A stretch of DNA of 64,000 bases from Luteimicrobium sp042670205. GTDB lineage: Bacteria > Actinomycetota > Actinomycetes > Actinomycetales > Cellulomonadaceae. Shown here piece after piece: positions 34,135-42,273 of the stretch (positions are counted from its first letter, which is position 1; every line of letters starts with the position of its first letter). Both the position numbers and the translations under genes were made by a program. The stretch lies in the NCBI RefSeq assembly GCF_042670205.1, contig NZ_JBHUWD010000004.1:1-64000 (forward strand), given 5' to 3'. Under the pieces are notes generated by a model, which was given only the letters and a program-made list of their open reading frames with translations, was not told where the DNA came from and did not search any database.

Positions 34135-36273
34135 TCAGTCCTCCGGGTGGACGGCGTCGTCCACGACCCGCAGCAGCGACTGCAGGCGGGCGGAGTCGAA
34201 GAGGTCGTCGAGCAGGACGGGACGGCCCGACGCGTCGCCGAGCGGCACCTTCCAGTTCGGGTACTCCTGGTCGGTGCCGGGCTGGTTCTGGGCGCGCCGC
34301 TCCCCCGTCGCGTCGGCGAGCGAGACACCGACGAGCACCGCGGGGCTCTCCGCGACGTACCGGTGCAGCGCCTCGACGAGCTCGCGCTCCGACGGGTCGT
34401 CGTCGACCAGACCGTGCGCCCGGAGCGTCCGGACCATCGCCTCGCGCTCGCGGCGCGCGTCGCGGCGCACCTCCTCGGCGGGCTCCGTCAGGAGCCCGAG
34501 GCGGTCGCGCAGCTCGACGTGCTCGCCGGCGAGGTAGCCGGCCGTGGGCGGCAGATCGTGCGTCGTGACGCTCGTGAGGGTCGCGGCCCGGTAGTCCTGG
34601 GGCTCGCGGGGCGTGCCGTCGTCGGCCTTCTCGAACCAGAGCACGGACGTGCCGAGGACGCCCCGCTCGGCCAGGTAGTCGCGGATCCACGGCTCGACGG
34701 TGCCGAGGTCCTCCCCCACGACGAGCGCGCCGGCACGATGCGCCTCGAGGCACAGGATGCCGACGAGCGCCTCGTGGTCGAAGCGCACGTACGTGCCCTG
34801 GTCGGGCGTCATGCCGTCCGGCACCCACCACATCCGGAACAGGCCGAGGATGTGGTCGACGCGAAGCCCGCCCGCGTGCCGCAGGACGCCGCGCAGCATG
34901 TCGCGGTAGGGCGCGTAGCCGAGGCGCTCGAGCTCGAGCGGGTTCCACGGCGGCTGCGACCAGTTCTGCCCCTGCTGGTTGTACATGTCGGGGGGTGCGC
35001 CGACACCGACCCCGGACGCGAGCGCGGTGCGCTGGGCCCACCGGTCCGCACCGAACGGGTGCACGCCGACCGCGAGGTCGTGCATGACGCCGATCCGCAT
35101 CCCCCCGCCCACCGCCTGCTCCTGCGCGTGCGCGAGCTGCTCGTCGGCGACCCACTGGAGCCAGCACCAGAAGTCGACCTGGTCGACGAGCTCGCGGCGC
35201 AGCCGGGTGACGAGCGGGCTCGACGGGTCCTCCGCCTCCTCGGGCCAGTCCGTCGGGCCGAAGTGGTCGACGAGCGCGCACCACAGCGCGAAGTCCTCCA
35301 GCCCGCGCCCCTGGTCGGCGCGGAACTGGGCGAGCGCCGCGTCGCGCGCCGCCGAACGGGGCTGGGCGAACACGACCTCCAGCGCCGAGCGCTTGGCGCT
35401 CCAGGCCGTGTCGCGGTCGATCGGGCCGGGGTCGGTGTCGAGGTCGCGCACCGTGTCGAACGACCACTCGACGAGCGAGCGGTCGGCCGCCGACAGGTAC
35501 GCCGTCTCGCGGACGTCCTCGACCCGCACGTAGAGCGGGTGGACGAACCGCCGCGTCGTCGGCAGGTAGGGCGACGGCGTGAGGGGCGCGCTGGGCTCGG
35601 CGGCGTGCAGCGGGTTCACGAGGACGAAGTCCGCGCCCTCGCGACGGGCGGCGAGCCACGCCAGGTCGGCGAGGTCGGCGAGGTCGCCGACACCCCACGA
35701 CTGCCGCGAGCGGACGGAGTAGAGCTGGGCCATGAGGCCCCAGGCCCGGCCGTCGTCGCCGAGGTCGGGCAGGTGCAGGCGGTCGGGGGTCACGACGAGC
35801 GTCGCGTGCGCCGTGCGGCTCCCGCTCGTCGCGTGCAGCGTGTGCCAGCCGAGCGGCGCGTCCGTCGGGATCTCGAACGTGGCCTCGCCGACGAGCCGCC
35901 CGTCGACCGTCCGCGGCTCGACCAGGCGGTCGACCTGCGCCGGGTCGAGGCGGCCGCCGTCCTCGAGCTCGACCCACACCTCGACGGGCTCGCCGTGGTC
36001 CACGTGGACGGGGAACGGCGTCGTGCGGCCCTGGCGGGCGACGACGGAGGCGGGCAGCATCCGCCGCCACGGGTCGTCCTTGCGGTGGGCGAGGTGCACG
36101 CGCACGAGGTCGGGCGTCGTCGCCGGCACGCCGAGAGCGCCGAGCACCGCGCGGAGGGTCTCGTCGGGGACCACGACCCGCTCGCCGAAGAAGCTCCAGT
36201 ACTCCGACGCCACCCCGTAGGCCTCCGCGAGCTCGCGCAGAGGGGCCGGGGCGGGGGTCGTGGAGTCGCTCAC
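34135..36273 (-). CDS. malQ: 4-alpha-glucanotransferase
   Basis: A 712-residue GH77 amylomaltase, which transfers alpha-1,4-glucan segments in maltodextrin and glycogen metabolism. The N-terminal 150 residues form the extra beta domain found in longer actinobacterial MalQ. GH77 barrel motifs include GVGDLADLADLAWLAARREGADFVLVNPLHA, the nucleophile region LRVDHILGLFRMWW, the acid/base area VVGEDLGTVEPWI and SVTTHDLPPTAGYL. GTG 36273 is preceded by CAGGAT seven bases upstream, so it is probably leaderless. It is divergent from the MscS channel gene. Confidence 0.95.
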   Translation of the reverse strand: MSDSTTPAPAPLRELAEAYGVASEYWSFFGERVVVPDETLRAVLGALGVPATTPDLVRVHLAHRKDDPWRRMLPASVVARQGRTTPFPVHVDHGEPVEVWVELEDGGRLDPAQVDRLVEPRTVDGRLVGEATFEIPTDAPLGWHTLHATSGSRTAHATLVVTPDRLHLPDLGDDGRAWGLMAQLYSVRSRQSWGVGDLADLADLAWLAARREGADFVLVNPLHAAEPSAPLTPSPYLPTTRRFVHPLYVRVEDVRETAYLSAADRSLVEWSFDTVRDLDTDPGPIDRDTAWSAKRSALEVVFAQPRSAARDAALAQFRADQGRGLEDFALWCALVDHFGPTDWPEEAEDPSSPLVTRLRRELVDQVDFWCWLQWVADEQLAHAQEQAVGGGMRIGVMHDLAVGVHPFGADRWAQRTALASGVGVGAPPDMYNQQGQNWSQPPWNPLELERLGYAPYRDMLRGVLRHAGGLRVDHILGLFRMWWVPDGMTPDQGTYVRFDHEALVGILCLEAHRAGALVVGEDLGTVEPWIRDYLAERGVLGTSVLWFEKADDGTPREPQDYRAATLTSVTTHDLPPTAGYLAGEHVELRDRLGLLTEPAEEVRRDARREREAMVRTLRAHGLVDDDPSERELVEALHRYVAESPAVLVGVSLADATGERRAQNQPGTDQEYPNWKVPLGDASGRPVLLDDLFDSARLQSLLRVVDDAVHPED

Positions 36274-36335
36274 TCTTGCGATCCTGCCAGAACGGGCGCC
36301 GACCTGCCCTGACATGGCCCGGCGTGGTCGGCAAC

Positions 36336-36341
36336 TACCCT
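36336..36341 (+). promoter_or_regulatory. Leaderless -10 of the MscS gene
   Basis: TACCCT followed by GGGGCC and the ATG at 36348; the same hexamer and spacing occur before orn. Confidence 0.55.
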
Positions 36342-36347
36342 GGGGCC

Positions 36348-37262
36348 ATGCTCCACGCCGCCTCCACGCCGACGCCGAGCCCGTCGCCGACGGACCTCGG
36401 CCCCCTGCCCCCGCCCGACCCGTCCCAGTGGTGGGACTGGTTCGTGGGCGTGCCGCTGCGGATCGCGATCACGATCCTCGTCTCGGTCCTGGTGCTGGTG
36501 CTGCTGCGGTGGCTCATCCACCGGACGATCGACAGGATCGCGCGCGGCTACCAGTCCGAGTCCGTGACCGGCGGGCTGCTCAAGGTGGACCCGGTGGTCG
36601 CCGAGCGGCGCGCCCAGCGTGCCCGGACCCTCGGGACGGTGCTCCGCTCGACGGCGTCGATCGTCGTCGGCACCATCGCGGTGCTCCTCGTGCTCGGGGA
36701 CCTCGGCGTGGACCTGGCGCCGTTCATCGCGTCCGCGGGGGTCGTCGGCGTCGCGCTCGGCTTCGGCGCGCAGAGCCTCGTCAAGGACTTCCTGTCCGGC
36801 ACCTTCATGCTGCTCGAGGACCAGTACGGCGTCGGCGACACCGTGGACTTCGGGGTCGTGCGGGGCACGGTCGAGGAGGTGGCGCTGCGCGTCACCAAGG
36901 TCCGCGACTCCGCGGGCACGCTCTGGTACCTGCGCAACGGCGACATCGCGCGCGTCGGCAACCAGACGCAGGAGTGGGCGAACGCGGTCGTCCCGGTCGT
37001 CGTGGCCCCGGACACCGATCTCGAGGCGGCGCGCGCCGCCGTGCAGCGCGCGGTCGACGCGGTGCAGGGCGACCCGGTGCTCGGCGGGGCGTTCCTCGAG
37101 CCGCCGACGCTCCGGGTCGGCGACGCGATCACCGCGGACGGCGTCGAGCTCTCGGTCTCGGTGCGCACCCGCGCGGCCATGCAGTGGGACGTCCAGCGCG
37201 CGCTGCGGCTCGCGGCGCGCGACGAGCTCCACGACGCGGAGGTCACGCTCGTCTCGGCCTGA
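36348..37262 (+). CDS. Mechanosensitive ion channel, MscS family
   Basis: A 304-residue small-conductance mechanosensitive channel that opens under membrane tension to release solutes. Helices lie at about residues 33-55 and 92-112, and the pore helix is IASAGVVGVALGFGAQSLVKDFLSGTFMLLEDQYGVGD, a near-consensus MscS TM3. The cytoplasmic beta domain and cage follow (GTVEEVALRVTKVRDSAGTLWYLRNGDI). The N-terminus is Pro-rich. An in-frame ATG at 36276 lies inside the malQ promoter region and is rejected. Confidence 0.93.
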   Translation: MLHAASTPTPSPSPTDLGPLPPPDPSQWWDWFVGVPLRIAITILVSVLVLVLLRWLIHRTIDRIARGYQSESVTGGLLKVDPVVAERRAQRARTLGTVLRSTASIVVGTIAVLLVLGDLGVDLAPFIASAGVVGVALGFGAQSLVKDFLSGTFMLLEDQYGVGDTVDFGVVRGTVEEVALRVTKVRDSAGTLWYLRNGDIARVGNQTQEWANAVVPVVVAPDTDLEAARAAVQRAVDAVQGDPVLGGAFLEPPTLRVGDAITADGVELSVSVRTRAAMQWDVQRALRLAARDELHDAEVTLVSA

Positions 37263-37294
37263 GCCGGCCCGACGGACCGCAGCGGGGCGAAGGC

Positions 37295-37816
37295 CTAAGC
37301 GGCCGTCGGCACCGTCCAGGCGAACAGCGGGCTCCCAGCGGACACGGGCTGGCCGGGCTCGACGAGCAGCTCGATGGTGTCGGGCTCCGCCTGGAGCGCG
37401 ACCACCGGGGAGAGAGCAGCCAGGCCGCGGGCCTGGACGTCGTCGGGCGCCCAGCCGATCACGGGGTCCCCGAGCGCGACCTCTTCGCCCTCGGCCGCGT
37501 ACAGCGCGAACCCCTCGCCCGCCAGGCGGACCGTGTCGATGCCGAGGTGCACGAGGACGGTGACGCCCGGTGCGGGCTCGACGGCGAACGCGTGCGCGAA
37601 GAGGGTCACGAGCCGGCCGGCGACGGGCGCGTGCGCGAGCGCCGGGCCGTGGGGCGGGCGAGCCGGCTCGATCGCCACGCCGGGGCCGGCGATGCCGGCG
37701 GAGAAGACGTGGTCCGGGACGTCCGCGAGGGCGTGCACGACGCCGTCGAGCGGGGCGGTCAGCACGAGGCGGGTAGCGGTGACGGAGGTGGCGACGTCCT
37801 CGTGCGCCGACGTCAT
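37295..37816 (-). CDS. PTS glucose-type EIIA protein
   Basis: A 173-residue stand-alone EIIA(Glc) domain, a phosphocarrier between HPr and an EIIB, and often a regulator. Phosphorylated His90 lies in VLVHLGIDTV and its partner His75 in LFAHAFAV; both coincide in number with E. coli EIIA(Glc). The N-terminal 18 residues are variable. No EIIB or EIIC gene is nearby, so it must serve a remote permease. ATG 37816 has GGAGG four bases upstream. Confidence 0.92.
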   Translation of the reverse strand: MTSAHEDVATSVTATRLVLTAPLDGVVHALADVPDHVFSAGIAGPGVAIEPARPPHGPALAHAPVAGRLVTLFAHAFAVEPAPGVTVLVHLGIDTVRLAGEGFALYAAEGEEVALGDPVIGWAPDDVQARGLAALSPVVALQAEPDTIELLVEPGQPVSAGSPLFAWTVPTAA

Positions 37817-37905
37817 GCAGCCTCCGTCCTTCGGTGAACCTCGCCCACCCTAAGCCGCGCGGGCCGCGCGCGCCGAAGGAAGGCGGAACCCGCCCCCGCA
37901 CCGGC

Positions 37906-37911
37906 GATACT
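37906..37911 (+). promoter_or_regulatory. Leaderless -10 of glbO
   Basis: GATACT, six bases, then GTG at 37918; no Shine-Dalgarno. Confidence 0.5.
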
Positions 37912-37917
37912 AGGTCG

Positions 37918-38316
37918 GTGAGCGCTTCCCCCACCAGCCAGCAGTCCTTCTACGACGACATCGGCGGCCACGCCACGTTCGTCCGCCTGGTGGACGTCTT
38001 CTACGAGGGCGTGGCGACCGACGAGGTCCTGCGCCCCCTGTACCCCGAGGAGGACCTCGGACCCGCGCGGCAGCGCCTCACGATGTTCCTCGAGCAGTAC
38101 TGGGGCGGCCCGACGACGTACTCCGAGACCCGCGGCCACCCGCGCCTGCGCATGCGCCACGCCTCGTTCAAGGTCAACCCGGACGCCCGGGACCGCTGGC
38201 TCGCCCACATGCGCACCGCCGTCGACGCGCTCGACCTCGCGCCGCTGCACGAGGCGACGCTGTGGGACTACCTGGACCGGGCCGCCCACTCGCTCGTCAA
38301 CACCTTCGAGGAGTAG
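37918..38316 (+). CDS. glbO: Group II truncated hemoglobin (trHbO)
   Basis: A 132-residue 2-on-2 globin binding heme and oxygen. MFLEQYWGGPTTYSETRGHPRLRMRHASF is nearly identical in pattern to mycobacterial GlbO and contains the proximal His (RMRHASF), TyrCD1 and the conserved Trp near the distal pocket. GlbO is tied to respiration and peroxide or NO handling. Start GTG 37918. It is followed after 2 bp by a TesB thioesterase, so the two are co-transcribed. Confidence 0.95.
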   Translation: MSASPTSQQSFYDDIGGHATFVRLVDVFYEGVATDEVLRPLYPEEDLGPARQRLTMFLEQYWGGPTTYSETRGHPRLRMRHASFKVNPDARDRWLAHMRTAVDALDLAPLHEATLWDYLDRAAHSLVNTFEE

Positions 38317-38318
38317 CC

Positions 38319-39284
38319 ATGACCGTGGACGGGACACCGACGGGGACGACGACCGACGACGCCGGGCAGGGCGCGGAGCGGCTCGCGCACCTCCTGCACG
38401 TGCTCGACGTGACCCCGCGCGGCACGGCCCAGGAGGCGAGCTCGGGGACGAACGTCGGGGACGACCTGTTCACCGGAGAGACCCTGCACCAGCCGAACGG
38501 CCGCGTGTACGGCGGACAGGTGCTCGCGCAGGCGCTCACGGCCGCGTGGCGCACGGTCGGCGGGCCCGAGGGCGCCGGGACCGGTACCCGGCTCCCCCAC
38601 TCGCTGCACGGCTACTTCCTGCGCCCGGGCGACCTCGACGTGCCCGTCGACCTCACCGTCGAGCGGCTCCGGGACGGCGGCTCGTTCAGCGCGCGGCGCA
38701 CGCACGCCATCCAGCACGGCCGGCCGATCCTGTCGATGATCGCGTCGTTCCAGGAGCAGCAGGACGGCGTCGAGTTCCAGGCGACCATGCCGCGGGACGT
38801 TCCGGCGCCCGAGGACGTGCCGAGCGCGCTCGACACGCTCGGCGGCATCGACCACCCGCAGGCCCGGCACTGGTCGCACGACTCGGCGTTCGAGGTCCGT
38901 CACGTCGAGGGTGCCCTGTTCCTCGGGCCCGCCGCCGTCCGCTCCGACCGGCAGCACGTGTGGGTCCGCTCGCGCGGCTCCGTGCCGGACGACCAGTTCC
39001 TCCACCGCGCGCTGCTCCTGTACGCCTGCGACCAGCTCATGCTCGAGCCGGTGCTGCGGGTCAGCGGGCACGCGTGGTCGAGCCCCGGCATGTCGATGGC
39101 GAGCCTCGACCACGCCATGTGGTGGCACCGCGACGTCCGCGTCGACGACTGGCTGCTGTTCGAGCAGGAGGCGTCGAGCGCGCAGGGCGGCCGCGGCCTC
39201 GCCTCGGCCCGGGTGTTCACGCGCGCGGGCGTGCTCGTCGCCTCGATGGGCCAGGAGGGGATGATCCGGCTCCCCGCTGCCTAG
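38319..39284 (+). CDS. tesB: Acyl-CoA thioesterase II (TesB)
   Basis: A 321-residue double hot-dog thioesterase cleaving medium and long acyl-CoA. Signatures are TLHQPNGRVYGGQVLAQAL, LPHSLHGYFLRPGD and SFSARRTHAIQHGRPILSMIASFQ in the first fold and the SLDHAMWWHRDVRVDDWLLFEQEA active-site Asp region in the second. The N-terminal 40 residues are longer than in E. coli. GAGGAG, within the glbO end, serves as its ribosome site. Confidence 0.94.
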   Translation: MTVDGTPTGTTTDDAGQGAERLAHLLHVLDVTPRGTAQEASSGTNVGDDLFTGETLHQPNGRVYGGQVLAQALTAAWRTVGGPEGAGTGTRLPHSLHGYFLRPGDLDVPVDLTVERLRDGGSFSARRTHAIQHGRPILSMIASFQEQQDGVEFQATMPRDVPAPEDVPSALDTLGGIDHPQARHWSHDSAFEVRHVEGALFLGPAAVRSDRQHVWVRSRGSVPDDQFLHRALLLYACDQLMLEPVLRVSGHAWSSPGMSMASLDHAMWWHRDVRVDDWLLFEQEASSAQGGRGLASARVFTRAGVLVASMGQEGMIRLPAA

Positions 39285-39310
39285 GGCGGACGGCCGGGCG
39301 AGACTGAGGC

Positions 39311-40873
39311 GTGCCCACCGAGACCGCCGACCCGACGACCCCGCCCGTGGCGGCCGTCACGGGCGTGACCGGGTACGTGGGCGGCCGTCTCGTCCCCGAG
39401 CTCCTCGGGGCGGGCTTCCGGGTCCGGGCTCTCGCGCGGGACCCCGCGCGCCTGGCCGGCCGCGAGTGGGCGGACGACGTCGAGCTGGTCCGCTGCGACG
39501 TCGGGGAGCTCGACGACCTCCGGGCGGCGCTGGACGGCGTCGACGTGGCGTACTACCTCGTCCACTCGCTCGGCACCGGCCGGGACTTCGAGGCGCGTGA
39601 CCGGCACCTGGCGCTCACCTTCGGACGGGCCGCGCGCGAGGCGGGCGTCGGACGCATCGTCTACCTCGGTGGGCTGGCGCCGGCGGGGGTCGAGCTGTCG
39701 CGCCACCTCGCGAGCCGGCGGGAGGTCGGCGAGATCCTCCTCGCGTCGGGAGTCCCCGTCACCGTGCTGCAGGCGGCGGTGATCCTCGGGTCCGGCTCGG
39801 CGTCGTTCGAGATGGTGCGCTACCTCACCGAGCGGCTCCCGGTCATGACGACACCGCGCTGGGTCTCCAACCGCATCCAGCCGATCGCGGTCCGGGACGT
39901 GCTGCGCTACCTCGTGGGCAGCGCGACGATGCCGTCCGACGTGTCGCGGACCTTCGACGTCGGGGGCCCGGACGTCCTGACGTACGGCGAGCTCATGCAG
40001 ACCTACGCGCGCGTCGCCGGTCTGCCCCGGCGGCTCATCGTGCCGGTGCCCGTCCTGACGCCGCGCCTGTCGAGCCTGTGGGTCGGCCTCGTGACTCCGG
40101 TGCCCGCGGGGATCGCCAAGCCGCTCGTGGAGTCGCTCGAGCACGAGACGGTGTGCCGCGAGCACGACGTCCGCACGCTCGTGCCCGACCCGCCCGAGGG
40201 GCTCGTCGGCGTGGAGCGGGCGATCGAGCTCGCGCTGCAGCGCGTCCACGACGGCGAGGTGACGACCCGCTGGTCGTCCGCGGCGCTGCCGGGAGCGCCG
40301 AGCGATCCCCTCCCCACGGACCCCGACTGGTCGGGCGGCTCGTTCTACGTCGACCAGCGCCGCACCGTCGTCGACGCCCCCGCCGACGTCCTGTGGGGCG
40401 TGATCGAGGAGATCGGGGGCCATCGCGGCTGGTACTCGTGGTCGCTCGCATGGCGCGTGCGCGGCCTGATGGACCGGCTGGCCGGGGGCCCGGGGCTGCG
40501 CCGCGGGCGCCGCGACGAGCGGCACCTGCGGGTCGACGACGTCCTCGACTTCTGGCGGGTCGAGGCGATCGAGCCCGGACGGCGGCTGCTGCTGCGCGCC
40601 GAGATGCGGGTGCCCGGCCTGGCGTGGCTCGAGCTGCGCGTCGACACGGCCGCCGAGGAGCTTGCCGCCCGCACGCCCGACGCACCCGGCCCGGGACCCG
40701 AGGCGGCGGCCGGGCCCGGTCGCACGTACTTCGCGCAGCGCGCGCTGTTCTCGCCGCACGGCCTGGCGGGCCAGCTCTACTGGTGGTCGGTCAAACCGTT
40801 CCACGGCGCCGTGTTCGGCGGGATGCAGCGCAACGTGGCCGCCGAGGCCGCCCGGAGGGCGGCACGCCGCTGA
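39311..40873 (+). CDS. NAD(P)-binding SDR/NmrA protein with DUF2867
   Basis: A 520-residue two-part protein. Residues 10-300 form an atypical short-chain dehydrogenase or NmrA-like fold with the nucleotide loop VTGVTGYVGGRLV and DVAYYLVHSLGTG. The C-terminal part from about 345 (VVDAPADVLWGVIEEIGGHRGWYSW...) is a DUF2867/START-like domain. Such fusions are common in actinobacteria and substrate is unknown. GTG 39311 has GAGACT five bases upstream and no Shine-Dalgarno. Confidence 0.87.
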   Translation: MPTETADPTTPPVAAVTGVTGYVGGRLVPELLGAGFRVRALARDPARLAGREWADDVELVRCDVGELDDLRAALDGVDVAYYLVHSLGTGRDFEARDRHLALTFGRAAREAGVGRIVYLGGLAPAGVELSRHLASRREVGEILLASGVPVTVLQAAVILGSGSASFEMVRYLTERLPVMTTPRWVSNRIQPIAVRDVLRYLVGSATMPSDVSRTFDVGGPDVLTYGELMQTYARVAGLPRRLIVPVPVLTPRLSSLWVGLVTPVPAGIAKPLVESLEHETVCREHDVRTLVPDPPEGLVGVERAIELALQRVHDGEVTTRWSSAALPGAPSDPLPTDPDWSGGSFYVDQRRTVVDAPADVLWGVIEEIGGHRGWYSWSLAWRVRGLMDRLAGGPGLRRGRRDERHLRVDDVLDFWRVEAIEPGRRLLLRAEMRVPGLAWLELRVDTAAEELAARTPDAPGPGPEAAAGPGRTYFAQRALFSPHGLAGQLYWWSVKPFHGAVFGGMQRNVAAEAARRAARR

Positions 40874-40878
40874 GCGTG

Positions 40879-41688
40879 TCAGTCGACGAGCGCGACCTCG
40901 TCGCCCACGCGCACCACCCCAGGGCCGTCCGGGATGGCGTTGACGGCGAACAGCAGCTGCCGGTCGACGTTGCGGTGCCGGGCCAGCGTGCGCAGCGGCT
41001 CGCGGCGCCGCTCCCCCGACTCCTGGTCGGTCGTCGTCATGACGCAGCGCGCGCACGGGCCGGCGACGCGGAAGACGACGTCTCCCACGCGCAGCCGCCG
41101 CCCGGTCCAGGCGTCCTCGGCCCAGGCCGGCGAGCCCTCGACCACGAGGTTGGGCCGGAAGCGCGTCATCGGCACGACCTCGTCGGGCGAGGACTCCGCG
41201 GCGATCCACGTGTTGAGCGCGTCGAGGGAGGACGCGCTCGCGAGGAGCAGCGGGTAGCCGTCCGCCGCGCTCACGACGTCCCCGGGCCGCGACCAGCCGG
41301 GCTCGACCGGACGACGCGTCGGGTCGTCCATCCACACGAGCCGCAGGTCCCGGCCCGCGACCCGGGAGAACCAGGCGTCGGCCTCCGGACCGCACGCCGT
41401 GGCCCGGAAGCGGTTCCCCCACACGTCGGCCTCGACGGGTTGCCCGGGCACGGCCGGGACCTCGAGGTCGTCGAGGCCCGGCGCGGACAGCCGGACGCCC
41501 GCACCCGTCAGGCGTGGCCGGACGGTCGCCAGCGCGCGCACCTCGCGCTGGCTCACGAGCTTCCCGTCCGCGTCGACCGGCAGCCAGCGCCGGTCACCTG
41601 CCAGACCCCACGGCTCGACGGCGGCCGCGTCGACGTCGACCCGGTGGCAGCCCTTGACGGGGTAGACGTGCAACGACGCGACCCGCAT
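40879..41688 (-). CDS. MOSC-domain protein
   Basis: A 269-residue protein of the mARC/YcbX family: MOSC_N beta-barrel domain (MRVASLHVYPVKGCHRVDV) followed by a MOSC domain with FRPNLVVEGSPAWAED and the cysteine that binds molybdenum cofactor in GPCARCVMTTTDQESG. Homologues reduce N-hydroxylated compounds. It lies 20 bp after a thioesterase gene on the same strand and converges with the SDR gene 5 bp away. Confidence 0.9.
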   Translation of the reverse strand: MRVASLHVYPVKGCHRVDVDAAAVEPWGLAGDRRWLPVDADGKLVSQREVRALATVRPRLTGAGVRLSAPGLDDLEVPAVPGQPVEADVWGNRFRATACGPEADAWFSRVAGRDLRLVWMDDPTRRPVEPGWSRPGDVVSAADGYPLLLASASSLDALNTWIAAESSPDEVVPMTRFRPNLVVEGSPAWAEDAWTGRRLRVGDVVFRVAGPCARCVMTTTDQESGERRREPLRTLARHRNVDRQLLFAVNAIPDGPGVVRVGDEVALVD

Positions 41689-41708
41689 CGCGGCGCCCGC
41701 CCCGGGGC

Positions 41709-42206
41709 TCACCCGCGGCGCCGGAACGCGATGGGGTCGCCCAGGAAGGGCTCCCAGGCGGCGCGCTCGTCGGTCGTGATGCGCCGCGGCCGCTCGGTCG
41801 CGGCGTCCACGACGACGATCGTCGTGGCCGCCCGCGCGTACGGCTCGCCGCCCGTCGAGGGGCCGACGCGGTCGAACCGTGCCGCGCCGTCGTGCACCTC
41901 GTAGCAGACCTCGAGGCTCGCACCGCCGATCTTCCCGATCCACATCTCGACCCGGACGGGCGTGCGCGTGAACGCGAGCGGGCGCAGGTACTCGATCTCC
42001 TGCCGGGCGACGAACGTGTGCGACGACGCGCCCGGGCCGTTCTCGATGACCGCCGTCGGCCAGGCGTCCTCGCCCGCATCGGGGTGCTGCCAGAAGGCGG
42101 TGATGCGGGCGTCCTCGAGGAGCCGGAACATCTCGACGTTGTTGACGTGCTGGTAGGCGTCGAGGTCGGACCAGCGCAGCGAGACGGGGACGTGCAGTCG
42201 GGTCAT
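41709..42206 (-). CDS. Acyl-CoA thioesterase, 4HBT hot-dog fold
   Basis: A 165-residue single hot-dog thioesterase. The active-site region RWSDLDAYQHVNNVEMFRLLEDARI is the 4-hydroxybenzoyl-CoA thioesterase type with catalytic Asp. Substrate chain length is unknown. ATG 42206 matches the family start, and TAGGTT ends eight bases upstream, compatible with a leaderless message. It is followed by the MOSC gene. Confidence 0.9.
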   Translation of the reverse strand: MTRLHVPVSLRWSDLDAYQHVNNVEMFRLLEDARITAFWQHPDAGEDAWPTAVIENGPGASSHTFVARQEIEYLRPLAFTRTPVRVEMWIGKIGGASLEVCYEVHDGAARFDRVGPSTGGEPYARAATTIVVVDAATERPRRITTDERAAWEPFLGDPIAFRRRG

Positions 42207-42273
42207 GGTCCCCGAACCTACCGCCGGCGGCGGCCCGGTCCGCGCCACGCAGGCACCGCCGCGGGTGTGATCC